Position numbers and translations under genes: made by a program. 64,000 nt of DNA from Pyrenophora tritici-repentis (Eukaryota > Ascomycota > Dothideomycetes > Pleosporales > Pleosporaceae): positions 1,488,001 to 1,552,000 of the forward strand of contig NC_089397.1 of NCBI RefSeq assembly GCF_003171515.1, in the 5' to 3' direction. This document shows, piece after piece, positions 1 to 12,517 of this stretch. Each line of letters opens with the position of its first letter. The first letter of the stretch is position 1. Below the pieces are notes generated by a model that did no database searches, was not told the origin of the DNA, and saw only the letters and a list, made by a program, of their open reading frames with translations.

Positions 1-33
1 GTTTTGATTCTGTCTTCTCTTACAGACTTGATC

Positions 34-3000
34 ATGGCGGACACGAAGAACGGCGGAGGCGAGGCCCCGTCCTCGACTGCTGGGGATCAGTCCAATGCCC
101 CATCACCGCGCAATCAGGATGGCGCGCAAAGCAATCAACAGCATCAACCTAGCGCTGCGTCAGAAGTAGCGCCTTCAGGATCCACTAGCAAGGCTTCTTC
201 CACCAGAAATTCCACTCCGGCTGCTTCTTTGGAGACACCGCAGCCTGCACAAGACCCCAACGACGCGTCCTCTGCCATGGAGGACGTGCAGATGACATCG
301 GAAACAGCCAATTTCCCATCATCCAAGGCCAAGTCGTCATCAAAAGAGCCCGAGCAGAATGGTGAGGCTCCATCATCATATGGCACGCGGTCGCGCGGCC
401 GTCCCGGCAGGTCGCGTCCCAATTATGCTGAAGACACTGAAATTGACTTTGAAGTGGGAGCTGCGCCCACCAACGGTAACGTGTCTGATCCGCCGTCGCG
501 TAATTCGGTGGCTCCCGACAGCGGCCTTCCTTCCAATGTGAGTGGGAAAAAAGGTTCCGGCTCTGCGCAAGGCAATGCGTCGTGGGGTAATTCCGGAACC
601 AACACCAAAGATAACGCGGCAAATGCCAATATCCCGGCTCCATCAACCACTGCTGCACCAGCCCAGGCCAGCACACCACAGCCCCAACCTACAACCAAAC
701 GGCGCAAAAATGCTGCTGCAAATGCCGCAAATGGAAGTCACGCGAGTACGGCTGCGCCAAGCCAGGCTGCGGCGAAACGCGCAAGTCAGGCCAACGCCGT
801 GGTAGCCGCCAACAGCGCACGAGAGACTAACATGATGACTTTTGAGAACACTGGTGCCTTTCTCAAGGATGGGCACCTGGAGGCTGACGATGGCCAGATT
901 ATCTCCGTTAATGGTAAGTCTTCATTTGTTTCAGGCGCAGCTGACGGCCGCTCCGTTACGCCAGCCACGTCTCGCGGCTTGTGGAGCGACTTCTAATTGG
1001 GTGTACAGATCAAGTGTACCTCGTGTGCGAGCCGCCCGGCGAGCCTTACTACCTCTGCCGGGTTATGGAGTTTATTCACGTCGACAATGACCCCAAGAAG
1101 AAAATCGAGTCTATGCGGGTGAACTGGTTTTATCGCCCACGAGATGTTCAGCGCTACAACAACGACACCCGTCTGGTGTATGCAACAATGCACTCAGATC
1201 TCTGTCCCATCGCATCCTTACGAGGAAAGTGCCAGATTTTGCATCGGAGCGAAATCGGCGACCTGGATGAGTATCGCAAGACCAAAGACAGTTTCTGGTT
1301 CAACCAAGTTTTTGATCGCTTCATCCATAGATGGTACGACGTCATTCCGGTCTCGTCTGTCATCAATGTACCCGACCGAGTCAAAAAAGCATTGGACGAG
1401 CGATGGAAGTACATCTGTCTAGAGACCAGTCGAGTCAAGGAGCTGACCAGCGCTGTCAAGAGCTGCAAGCGTTGTGTTGGATATTGCGCGGCGTAAGTTC
1501 TCATCGAGCCACCCACGTGACGAAGCTAACCCGAATAGGAATGACTCCGTCGAATGTGCCGTGTGCCACAATACATATCACATGAATTGTGTGCGGCCAC
1601 CACTTCTGAAGAAGCCATCTCGCGGGTTTGCCTGGGCTTGCGGCCCATGTAGTCGAGCCCAAGAGAAAAGGCTGGAGGCTCGCTTAGGCGCCACCAACGA
1701 GGATGCAGAAGAGGAGGAGGTTGTAGACGAGGAAGAAGAGGAAGGAAATGGCGAAACAAATTCGACCACTCCCGACCCTGAAACACACATCGACACGCAT
1801 CCTGCAACACAGGCCGAGATAGCCTTGGCTAAGATGTGGCCCATGCGATACCTGGGTATCCACTGTAGGGTAGAGGATGCGCTGCAATACGATGATCGGG
1901 CCATCTACCCACGTGCAAGTTCCCGGCTCGGACCACGACACCAAGCCAACGTCAATGTTTGGCACGGACATCCCGTCGAGTTTGTCAAACCGGCAGAGAT
2001 TAAGAAACGCTATGTCAAGGCTGCAGGCAATAAGAAGGAGGGCAAGCTGTCAAAAGAGACTGTTGCCGCCATTGAGGCCGACAAGGCAGAGAAGGCTAAG
2101 CGCCCGAAGTGGGTCATGGACGAACCACCTGGCTATGTTCGTCGCGGTGAAGATATACCGAACAAGGACTCCAAATGTACCGCGGAGCTTTTGTTCAAGA
2201 TGCCTCCTTTGGGTGTGCACTCCACACGCGGAGAAGACAATTCGCCGACTGTGACGGAAGAGCAGGTGAAGGCTTACATGGACCGAGCAAAGGCCCTGGC
2301 TCAATCGCATGTCGGAGTGGACCCTTGGAACACCAACTTTCTGGATAGGTGCTTGGCTCTCTTTACCAAGTATCAATACGACGCCGACGTAGCTTTGAAG
2401 CATGTCAAGAAGATTGACAAGCGAAAAGATCTCAAGGAGCCAGAGTTGACCAAAGAGGAAGAAAAGAAGTGGAACGAAGGTGTCGCAAAGTATGGCTCAG
2501 AGATTAGGCTCGTCCGCCTTCACACAAGCAAAACGATGTTCTACGGAGATGCTGTGCGGTACTACTATATGTGGAAGAAGACAATGAAAGGCAGGGAGAT
2601 CTGGGGCTCTTACAGCAGTCGAAAGGGGCGGACTAAGAAAGTTGAGCCCGACGCGCAGGCTCGACTGGTGGACGACGTGGCGGATAACCAGGACGACTCG
2701 GCATTCGACAGCGCAAAGGCGATTCAGCGCAAGCGCCTCTTCCAGTGCAAGTTCTGTACTGTTCGACACTCTCGACAATGGAGGCGTGCTCCTGGCGTGA
2801 CACCTGGTCAGATGATACCTCCTGACGGCCGTTCCAAAGACAAGACAGGATTCCTCATTGCGCTTTGCTTGCGGTGTGCAAACTTGTGGCGCAAATACGC
2901 AGTGACTTGGGAGAATGTCGACGAAATTGCGAAGAAGGTTGCCCAAGGTGGAGGAAAGGCCTGGAAGAGGCGGATAGATGAAGAGCTCCTCCGCGAAGTC

Positions 3001-5330
3001 TCCGCTGCACAGTCAGACCCCAGCTCCAAGAACGCTACCCCCGAATACGTCGAACTTCCGCCTGCTACCGCTCAGCCGACTATCGAGCCCCCTAAAAAGA
3101 AGCAGAAAACTGCCATGGCAATTACAAACGGAGACAGCGGAACATCAACTCCCGTCAACGAGCCCACTTCCAAGAAGAAGGAAAAGGAAAAGCCAATTCC
3201 GGTCCCCAAAGCGCCTACGCCTCCACCAGTTCCTGCACCCCCAAAGCTCAGGGCTCTTCCCTGCGCTGTGTGTCGATCAACAGAAGGCTCACGCCTAGAA
3301 TGTTCCGCTTGTCGATTGACTGTTCACAAGGCTTGTTATGGTGTTGAAGAGACACGACAAGCCAACAAGTGGTACTGTGACACCTGCAAGAACGACAAGA
3401 AAGAGAGCGTGTCATATGTAAGTTTTATTGCTACCATCACTGACCTATTATTGACGATTACCAGTCCTACGAATGTGTTCTCTGTCCGCAAAAAGAGACC
3501 GAACAAGAATTCTACGAGCAACCCAAAGTCACACACAAGAAGAAGACAGACCGCGACCGAGAAAAGGAGCGCTTGGAGAAAGAACTTGTTGACAAGGCAA
3601 AGGAAGAATATCGCATCCAACAACAGGAGAAAGGCCGACCACTCGTTCCTCGTGAGCCGCTCAAGCGTACTGCTGACAACAACTGGGTGCATGTGTACTG
3701 TGCAATTTGGCATCCTGAGATCAAGTTTAGCAGCGCAATCCGTTTGGACATGGTGGAGGGCATAGGAGCGCCGACACTTCGATACGATGCGGTTTGTAAG
3801 CTTTGCAAAACGAACAAAGGCGCATGTACGTCGTGCCTGCAATGCCATGGAACTTTCCATGTCGGTTGCGCTCACAGCAGCGGATACACCTTCGGTTTCG
3901 ACATGACGCCAGTCAAGGTCTCGCGTCGGGACGCAGTGCCCACTGTGACTCTAAATGGAGAAACGGGGACATTGATTGCGGCAATTTGGTGCAAGGAACA
4001 TGCTCCCAAGACCGTTGTTCACCCCATGAACGAGGAAGTGGAGGGGACTGAACTGATCGCCCTTCAACTGTTCGCCCGCGAGTTCAAACAGGCCGATTTG
4101 ACTTTGACAGGCACGGCGCGCAAGGCCAACTTAGTCGACCAGACAACGCGCGTCGTACCACAAGTTGTGCCAACACAGGTTAACCGTAGGGCGTCCGCAG
4201 TCACAGCATCCACGCCCACATCTGCACGAGGACGGCACTCCAATGCTGGCATAGTAGTCAAGGAAGAATCAGCAGAGCCAATCGCGCCCAAGGTCGAGCA
4301 CAAGTGCTCGCGCTGCAAGACTGAAGTCAGCCCGCGGTGGTGGGAAATTGACGAAGCAACGACAGCACTCCAAGTGTCTCGGATTGTAGACGGACCACTG
4401 GACGGCGCGACTGATATGAACGGACATGGTGAGAAGAAGCACGGCCTAGAAGAGGGCCAAGCGGTCAAAAGTAATGGCAGCGAGGATCAACCAATGTCGG
4501 ACGCACCACCTGTTGGGTCGCCTAGGCGCAATGGTTTGCGACTAGATACTGAAGTTGAAGCGGTTCGTTCCGCTTCCTACTTGTGCCAGAAATGTTACTG
4601 GAAGAAACAGAATGGCACGGATGAAGAGGAGGAGGAGCGAACGAGATCGATATCCATCTTCAAGGAACCGCCACAGCTTTACGCCCTGCCTGCAACTCAA
4701 ATACCAACGTATGCACCTCCTCCTCCGCCTGCGCTGGCTGGAGGCTGGGCATTACCAGGAGCTCCGCCGCTCAGTCACCCTCCTCCATTGCCAACCTGGC
4801 ATAGTGGTGTTCCTCCTGGACCTGGTCATCCACACCATCTGCCAAACGGCAATGGGTACGCGCCACCGCTTCCGGGCCCGCCAGTTGGCCACGTCCCTCC
4901 ATTCCATGCGCCATATCCGCCGCAGACGAATGGATATTCAGCGTTCTCTGGTCCGCCGATGCACTCGGCGATTCTAGCGGCAGGGCTGCGTCCGCCATAC
5001 TCTGGGCCGCCTATCAGTGGGCCTCCGCAGTTGCACCACAACAATAGTTCGATGCTAGTCAACGGCACTCTTCAGTCGCCGCGGACAATGCCTTATTCGC
5101 CCACTCATCCACACGCACACCCTGTGTCGCGCGAAAGTCCATTCTCGGCACCTCCACAGGCAGTGCCACAGTACGCGGCGCTACATCATGGCAGTGCTGC
5201 GCCTGGCAGGCCGGCGACTCCAATGGACGCAGTGATGCGGGACGCTCCGGCGGCAGTAACATCGGCGCCGATTGAGCGGGCCAACACGGGGGCAAGTGCG
5301 AGCCCATCACTTCGCAATTTGCTGCATTAG
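34..5330 (+). CDS. snt2: Snt2-type chromatin reader: BAH, PHD, SANT and extended PHD fingers
   Basis: I read four coding exons: 34-913, 1009-1492, 1539-3417 and 3465-5330, all with GT-AG introns and consistent phase, giving 1702 residues. The start at 34 follows a pyrimidine tract and CAG at about 22-24, so a 5'UTR intron probably ends just before it. Visible order: a low-complexity Ala/Ser/Pro N-terminus; a BAH domain from about residue 294 (DQVYLVCEPPGEPYYLCRV); a PHD finger at about 445-500 that is complete only after splicing intron 2; an ELM2-like stretch near 655; a SANT domain near 757-805; a GATA-like Cys2-Cys2 finger near 857; PHD2 near 1025; an extended PHD near 1082-1240; another CxxC pair near 1361; and a Pro-rich tail. 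In yeast Snt2 is a histone-binding, ubiquitin-ligase-related protein working with Ecm5 and Rpd3. Nuclear chromatin regulation is inferred from family. Confidence 0.93.
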
Positions 5331-6751
5331 ACATTTCCTTGCTGTCGCCTATCTATCCGTTAACATTCGTTTCACATTTTACGATGCGCATAGGGCCGAG
5401 TCGATCGCAATGCTCGACGGTGACGCAGTATTGCGAGGGGAAAAGGTTGAAAGCGAGGGTGACCAGGCGGAAGCTTAGGGAGCCGCTTGGCTAGTCATGA
5501 TGGGGTATGGAATCAGGCGTTCGGTGGCATTATACCACAACGTTTACTGTGTGTTTCTCGCTTTGTGTTCCTTTTGCAGTTCGCCAGGAAGCCGCGTGTT
5601 AGTGGGAATAGCGCTTACAATGGCATGTAGCTAGATGGCAGGGATAGCGTGTATGGGCGACAATGGTCGACACGCGTACCGAAGGAAACATGGGTTTCAA
5701 TGTACATGTTCGATGTGGTTTATTGTTGCATCGGTGAAGACCTGAGTAGTTGTCAATCAAATACCGCTACAGCCACAACTGTAGGAACGTCAGGTGGCTG
5801 TTGATGGAACCATGGAAGCGTCGCGAACGGACATCCGCCACATCCGGGCATCTGGGCAAGGCGATCAAGCTTTTCCCCGGGCCTGGCCCACACGCAGCCT
5901 TGCAGGACTCGCACGGATGGCGCGCTCCACTCCTATCCACGCGTCTGCGTCCCTCTTGCATGCTCCATCCCGACCTCCCCAACCTCAAGTTTGGCACCAG
6001 CCACAGAAGGCATCATCACTCTCTCTCCTTTTGGTTGTAATTATTCTTTTTCGAGTCAAAGTCGCTCCTTTATTTGTAAGAGTTGGTTTTTCCGCCGTTG
6101 TACAATACTTGCAAAATCCCCTTCATCACTTCATCACCGTCAGCGTCAGCAGCAGCAGCATCGAAACCACCAAGTCTTGTAGCTGTAACCTGTCCACAAT
6201 CTGTCGCAATTGAAGAATCCGGCCAGTTTACCTCAGGACGTTTTGCGCCGGGCCCCTTTTTGCCGCACACTTGAAACCAAGATTGCGCGGGCACCCTACA
6301 CGCCTGAAACAGACGCCGTTGCCAACTCGCAGCGCCTTCACCCACACGCGACACAGCTTGCATCCGGCAAATCGGACGACCGAAATCCTCAGCTTTTCGA
6401 TACGTAGGGTGGCGCAGCAAAGTTGGTGTTGCTGCCTCTGTTTCTCCCCTCAAACCACAAACCGGCTGCAAGGACACAGCAGCAAACTAACACATATTAT
6501 CTATACGTGAGGTGCGACATACCCGGAATCTTTTTTGTCGCTCTCCCTCGACTCGATCGACACTACATTCCCGTCTGTCCCTTTTGAGATTTATAATACT
6601 TTCCTTGTTCGCATTCGTTCGGTCCTGTTAGTTTGCTTTGCATATAGTGGTTGTTTTTTGGTTTGGAATCACTCTCTCATACACGCACACACTCATCTTG
6701 TACACACACACCACACACCACACGTCACATACACATACACATTCAGCAATC
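5331..6751. other. Intergenic region of 1.4 kb with CA-rich tract
   Basis: No convincing gene is seen. The left part should be the 3'UTR of the Snt2 gene. The right part, just before the RCR gene start, is rich in pyrimidines and CA repeats (about 6675-6745), a low-complexity tract typical of a fungal 5' leader. ORFs here are short, unsupported and of skewed composition. Confidence 0.6.
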
Positions 6752-7509
6752 ATGGTTCTGTCGAAGCGATACTACTGCATCACGTACGACAACGGCGAGA
6801 GGGAATGCTTCAACGATGACAGCTTTTGGTACTCCGACGTACGTATATACATACCAGCATGACGATGACGAGTAAAACTAACAACACTCTCTACACAGAC
6901 GGGCATCATAGTCAAATGGATCATCCTCGCCTCCTTCTTCTTCATCTTCTTCGGTTGGTTCGTTATCGGTCACATCCACGCAAAGCAACGATTAAAGAAG
7001 GGTCTCCCTCTTCTTTCCTACCACCGCGTAAGCCCCCCCTTTCCCCTCCAACCAACCCTTCCACGAAACATGTCATCTAACATTCCCACCCTCATAGTTC
7101 CTAATCCCTTACAACCAACGCCGCGGCCCCCCTCGCCCCCCAAAACCACTTCACCTTCTACCAAACCCAACAACCCTACGGTACCGCGCCGCCGCCAAAC
7201 GCCCCTTACGCCCAACGCACCGACGGCGCATGGGCTGAACCCCCGCCTCTATACCAAAACACAGATGCCCCGCCTCAATACTTTGCGCCAGCTGGTGCCT
7301 CGAAGACAAATCCTAGTCAAGCGACCGCCTCTGGATCCGCCGCTCCTGCGATGGAGATGCCGATGTATGGAGCGTCGCAGCCTGGACCGCAGCAGGCGGG
7401 TGTCGTGGGCGGCAGCGATGTCGAACAAGGCCGAGTTCCGACGCAGGAGTTGCCACCGAGACCGGCGAAGGCGAAGTTGATGGGTGTGTTGGAGAGGTTT
7501 AGGAAGTAA
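6752..7509 (+). CDS. RCR-domain membrane protein (Congo red resistance family), frame broken by one base
   Basis: Exons read as 6752-6838, 6899-7027 and 7098-7509. The N-terminus (MVLSKRYYCITYDNG) is followed across intron 1 by one membrane span of about 20 residues (IIVKWIILASFFFIFFGWFV), a basic segment (AKQRLKK) and GLPLLSYHR. This is the layout of the fungal RCR family, linked in yeast to chitin deposition and endosomal trafficking. Exon 3 begins in the expected frame (FLIPYNQRRG), but the family-like sequence QNHFTFYQTQ and the Pro/Gln-rich tail ending in LERFRK lie in another frame. One extra C in either C-run (7127-7132 or 7136-7141) explains this: total coding length is 628 nt, and 627 would give 208 residues. 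No alternative acceptor lies between 7098 and 7141. It may be an assembly error or a real mutation. Confidence 0.72.
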
Positions 7510-7852
7510 ACGGTGGGTTGACGTTATATTTTTTTTTCTTTGGGGTTCTGTTACCGGCGGAGGGAGGATGTTATGTATGAGAAAAGGGGAGGAAACGGCA
7601 TCGTGACTGGATCAGGCGTTTCCTTCAACATCTGTTCAGTCATACATATCATTTGTACAATAAGTATATTTTCTCATCTAGCAGCAACAACAACAGAAAA
7701 CACCGGCCACATATATATAGTAATTTTAACGAGAAGAAACGATTCTTATTTGTCATTCATCATCATTTCTGATTCTGTTTGGTGCATGAGAAATATTGTA
7801 ATTGGATTAATCTAGAGAAACATGTTTCGGGTCATTTCATTTCAGGTTCATT
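7510..7852. other. Convergent 3' region between RCR gene and conserved orphan
   Basis: This AT-rich stretch separates two genes that end towards each other, so it should hold both 3'UTRs. No ORF or structured element is convincing. Confidence 0.5.
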
Positions 7853-8649
7853 TCAATCGATGTCCATGGCGTCGCCGTCTTCTTCCATGGGCGTCGTCGG
7901 GGGTATATCACTCATCATAGGTTCAGCACCACTACTTGCGCCTCCAGTATTCCTGCTGTTGGATTCGCCAAAGTCGAGCTTGATAGGCTCCGAGATGGGG
8001 TTCGCTTGCTTATCCCTGATGCGCTGTCTTGCTTCCACGATGGCCTTGCGCACGTTATCCTGGGCCTCTGGCACCGTCAGGCTGGTGGGTACATTGTACA
8101 GCACCACCTGGTTGTGCTCGTTGGGCTTGGGGTCGGGGCCGAGGAGGACATGTCGGGGTATCTTGGATAGATGTTTCTCAATATCGGAGAGGAATATGGG
8201 ATTCTCCTCGTCGGATTCAATGTCGGAGAGCTCGGCGCTTAGGTCGGAGATGTAGACACGGTGAGGTGTGTCTTCGACTTCCATGCCGTCATCCTGGGGG
8301 CGCGAGTGGTGGGGTCGTCGGTCGCGCTTGCTGTGTCGTGATGCGACGAAGGCGAGGGGGTCGGGTCCCGAGGTTGGACTGGCGGGTGGTCGGGGTAGTG
8401 TCGCATCTGTAGAGCCTGGAACGGGTATGTAGAGGCGTGTGCCGTTGTTGTCTACTGCAGTCGGGTTAGCATGCCGTTGGTATGCGGGTAGAGGGTGAAA
8501 GACATACCCAAGTTTAGCAGGTCGAATCGCTTGCTCAACCTCTGCTCGTGCTCCAGCGAGCTGTCTGCAGGCCTCTTCTTGCCATGAGGCGCGTTCTGCT
8601 GGCCATATCGCGGGCTGGCGTGGCTACTGTGAGCTACGACTTGCGCCAT
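7853..8649 (-). CDS. Conserved fungal protein of unknown function
   Basis: Two exons, 8649-8508 and 8454-7853, joined by a 53-nt GT-AG intron (8507-8455; an acceptor 3 nt further on is equally possible), give 247 residues. The start MAQVVAHSSHASP is the first in-frame ATG. After a short Ser/Lys/Arg-rich N-terminus comes NNGTRLYIPVPGS, then an acidic region (VYISDLSAELSDIESDEENPIF) and a compact segment DIEKHLSKIPRHVLL. The C-terminus is Ser/Pro-rich and acidic, ending in DAMDID. There are no membrane spans, signal peptide or catalytic motifs. The sequence character resembles a protein family conserved in dothideomycetes, but I cannot assign a function. It is divergent from the alanyl-tRNA synthetase gene. 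Confidence 0.72.
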
Positions 8650-8934
8650 GCCATTGCAGACGGGACTACTTGCTAACGTAAGGCAGTAATGTTTTAGAGC
8701 CGTGAATAAGCGCTTTGTGATTTCTTAGTTGCGAGTCTCCTGATGTGGGTGTGTGGTAGCATGGTGCTTTGTGTTATAGCAGACCTGGCCCGTCTGGGCG
8801 CACTTACGTGAAGCTTCCAGAAGGATAGCGCTACTCGTCATGGCGGGCCCCGAAGCCATGGCCGCATGCGCAGTTGCCCCGCAGTTTACCCTCAGCCCTG
8901 CTGCAGCTTGGCCATGCCCCAAACAGTTTTGTGA

Positions 8935-9138
8935 ATGCTTCGCCGGACCATAGCTCGGACTGCCCCTCTGAGTCACCGCCGTAGTAGAAGGTTTAGGGGT
9001 GGATTGACTCTGACCAAACAATCGTCTTGTTCACATCTTCCACCACCCCGTCTCTCTGTTGCTGCACCGCATACGAGACTCTTCACCCGCACATCTTTTC
9101 TTTCCATACCCCACCACGGCAACGCGCAGGCCGCGAAC
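8935..9138 (+). other. Probable mitochondrial presequence extension of alanyl-tRNA synthetase
   Basis: The 68 codons between ATG 8935 and ATG 9139 are open and in frame with the synthetase. They start MLRRTIARTAPLSHRRSRRF and stay Arg/Ser/Thr-rich with no acidic residue, as expected for a mitochondrial leader. No second alanyl-tRNA synthetase is visible in the window, though one could lie elsewhere. Translation from 8935 is inferred. Confidence 0.65.
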
Positions 9139-12100
9139 ATGTCGCTCGTTGAAGAGAAGCACGAATGGAGCGCCGCTCGCGTGCGCCAGACGTTTCTCGA
9201 TTACTTCAAGGAGCGCGGCCACACTTTTGGTATGTCTCTATCGTGTAGATGGTGAGCATATCAATTGACAAGTATAGTGCCCTCGTCGTCTGTTGTCCCC
9301 CTTTCCGACCCGACTCTCCTCTTCACCAATGCGGGCATGAACCAGTACAAGTCCATCTTCCAAGGCACCGTCGACCCCTCATCCGACTTCGCACAGCTCA
9401 AGCGCGCCGCCAACTCGCAAAAGTGCATTCGCGCGGGCGGAAAGCACAATGACCTCGACGATGTCGGCAAGGACAGCTACCACCACACCTTCTTCGAGAT
9501 GTTGGGCAATTGGAGTTTTGGCGACTACTTCAAGAAGGAGGCCATAGGCTTCACCTGGGAATTGCTCACAGGCGTCTATGGCATCGATCCCCAGAGACTA
9601 TATGTTACGTACTTTGAGGGTGCAGACGGTCTAGAGCCTGATCTGGAGGCAAAGGAGCTGTGGAAGAGTGTCGGTGTCCCCGAGGACCACATTCTACCAG
9701 GAGATATGAAGGACAACTTCTGGGAGATGGGTGACCAGGGCCCATGCGGTCCTTGCTCAGAGGTTCACTACGACTTGAGGGAGCCAGAGGGTGGCAAGTA
9801 CAGAAATGCTGCTTCGCTCGTCAACATGGACGACCCCGAGGTCATTGAGATCTGGAACAACGTCTTCATGCAGTACAACCGCGAACCCGACCGATCACTA
9901 CGACCGCTGCCGAACAAACACATCGACACTGGTATGGGATACGAGCGCTTGGTCTCAGTCCTCCAACACAAAAAGTCAAATTACGACACCGACGTTTTCA
10001 CACCACTATTCAAGAAGATACAGGAGATTACAGGTGCTCGGGAATACAGGGGCAAGTTTGGTGCTGAAGACCCAGATGGCATTGATACCGCATACCGAGT
10101 CGTCGCCGACCACGTCCGCATGATGAGCTTCGCCATTGCCGACGGTGGTGTGCCGAACAACGTCGGTCGCGGATACGTCGTACGCCGAGTCCTACGGAGA
10201 GGTGCTCGATACGCACGCAAATACTTTGAGACGGACATTGGCGACTTCTTCTCCAAGATTGTTCCCACACTGGTCGAGCAGATGGGCGACATGTTCCCAG
10301 AAATCAAGAAGAAGCAACAAGACATTGTCGAGATTCTGGATGAGGAGGAAAAGGCCTTTGCAAAGTCGCTAGACCGCGGTGAAGTCATCTTCGAAAAGTA
10401 TGCGCAGAAAGCAAAGGTCAAGGGCTCAGATGCTCTACCCGGAGACGATGTCTGGCGGTTGTACGACACCTACGGTTTCCCTGTCGATCTGACCAAACTC
10501 ATGGCCGAGGAGCGAGGACTCAAGATTGACGACAAGGAGGTTGAGGAGGCGCAAGAGAAGGCTCGTGAGGCAAGTAAGGGTGACAAAAAGGCTGCTGGTG
10601 CACTCGTCAAGTTCGATGTACACGACTTAGGTGCGCTCGAGAACATGCCCGATGTCCCCAAGACCGACGACTCTGCCAAGTACGGCCGCGAGAACATAAC
10701 CAGTGTCATCAAAGCGATATACCACAACAAGAAGTTCCTCAAGAGCACAAAAGAAGTTCCAGAGGGCGAGCAGTTTGGTGTCTTGCTTGACCGGACAAAC
10801 TTCTATGCTGAGCAGGGCGGTCAAGAGTACGATATGGGAAAGTTGGTAGTGGATGGCGAGGCCTGTATCGACATCACCAACGTTCAAGTTTATGCTGGTT
10901 ACGTACTTCACACTGGCTACCTCCAGGACGGAGAGTTGAGCGTAGGCAGCGAGGTCATTGCCGAGTTTGACGAGTCGCGGAGACATCCCATCCGCAATAA
11001 CCATACTGGTACACACGTTCTCAACTACGCACTTCGAGAAGTCCTTGGAAACGAGGTCGACCAGAAGGGCTCGCTTGTCGCACCAGAGAAGCTGCGCTTC
11101 GATTTTTCCCACAAGGCTGGTCTATCAGAAGCGGAACTGGACAAGGTGGAGAGCATTTCGTCAAAGTACATCAAGGAAGACGCAAAAGTGTACGCAAAGG
11201 ATGTGCCACTTGCCTCTGCGAAAGAGATCCGAGGTGTACGTGCCGTCTTTGGTGAGACATACCCCGACCCAGTACGCGTCGTCTCTGTCGGTGTACCCGT
11301 TGAAGAGCTCCTCGCCGACGTCAAGAACGAAAAGTGGGAGAAACTATCAATCGAGTTCTGCGGCGGCACCCACGTCCTCAAAACCGGTGAGATTAAAGAA
11401 CTCGTCATCCTCGAAGAATCCGGCATTGCAAAGGGCATCCGTCGAATCGTCGCCGTAACAGGTCAAGAAGCCTACAGAGTCCAACGCCTTGCCACGCAGT
11501 TCCAGGAACGCGTAGAAGCCATGGGCAAAATGCCTTTCGGTCCCCAAAAAGAAGCGGAAGCAAAGAAAATTGGCGTCGACCTCAACAACCTCACAATCTC
11601 TGCCCTCGCAAAAGCTAAACTCCGCGACCAATTCGCTAAGATCCAGAAGAGCATGCTCGATGAGCAAAAGGCTGCTGCCAAGGCAGACAACAAGCGTGTC
11701 ATGGACGAAGTGAACAAGTTCTTTGAAGACGAGACCAAGAAATTCATGGTCAAGAAATTGGACTGGTCCAGTAACGTCAACAAGGCTATCAGTGAGGCTA
11801 TAAAGACTATCTCGGGCCCCAAGAGTGCGCTCAAGGATCGCTCGTTGTATCTTTTCTCTGCTAGTCCAGAGGAGGGCAAGGTGGTGCATGGGTGCTATGT
11901 TAGTGAGGTAAGTTTGCAGATCAAGTGCATGGATTGAGGATTCAAATGCTAATACATTTCACAGCCGTTCAAGAATGCGGGCGCTGATGGACCCAAGTGG
12001 GCTTCTGCTGTTACGCCTATTATCGGTGGTAAGGCCGGAGGCAAGCCCGGTGCGCCGACTGCCATTGGTCAGGGTACCAATGCAGACAAGGTGGATGAGG

Positions 12101-12144
12101 GTGTTGAGGAGGCGAGGAAGTGGATTGAGGGGCTGAAGATTTAG
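9139..12144 (+). CDS. ala1: Alanyl-tRNA synthetase, cytosolic start; upstream start adds a mitochondrial leader
   Basis: Exons 9139-9229, 9278-11907 and 11965-12144 give 966 residues from ATG 9139 ([19 protein letters not shown]). An in-frame ATG at 8935 would add 68 residues rich in Arg, Ser and Thr without acidic residues at the start, which looks like a mitochondrial targeting peptide. The enzyme charges tRNA-Ala with alanine. Class II catalytic motifs lie in the N-terminal part ([29 protein letters not shown]). The editing domain holds HTGTH near residue 606 and CGGTH near 724, the zinc-binding sites that remove mischarged Ser or Gly. The C-terminal coiled coil and C-Ala region follow. 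In yeast one ALA1 gene makes both forms from alternative starts. The same arrangement is inferred here. Confidence 0.96.
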
Positions 12145-12517
12145 ATGATGGGGTTTGCCGCTGGGAGGGAGTGTGTGTGATGTGGTAGATTAGATGAACG
12201 AAATACGATTCATGAATGTTCAACGTCGTTGCTAACGAGGTATTCGTTTATTATGATGATATGGATGTGATAGAGTCATCAACGACTCTATTATTCTGTT
12301 GTCTAAACCCAAGAGGCACAATTTTGTGTTTCCCCCTTCAAAAATGTATGCCTATTAAACCAAACCAATACAATGGTAACTGAAACGACGCAAGAAAAAA
12401 ACATGCAGGATATCACCCCAAACCCCAGTCTAACCACCTGGTCCCACAGAAACACACAAAAGAACAAGCAGGCTCTATACCAAACTCCACAAATCTGCCC
12501 TCCACTCCACTCCAACA
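12145..12517. other. Convergent 3' region
   Basis: This stretch lies between the stop codons of the alanyl-tRNA synthetase (+) and the metallophosphoesterase gene (-). It is AT-rich on the left and C-rich on the right. No gene is seen. Confidence 0.5.

Noticed and set aside
185..679. Long antisense ORFs opposite the first Snt2 exon
   Set aside because: They mirror the low-complexity Ala/Ser/Pro coding strand, have no protein-like composition and lack introns or start context.
5750..6510. Cluster of short ORFs downstream of Snt2
   Set aside because: Overlapping in several frames, Ser/His/Arg-rich, with no protein-like pattern; probably UTR and spacer.
8725..9021. Minus-strand ORF between the orphan gene and alanyl-tRNA synthetase
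   Set aside because: It overlaps the likely synthetase leader, is low complexity and has no recognisable features.
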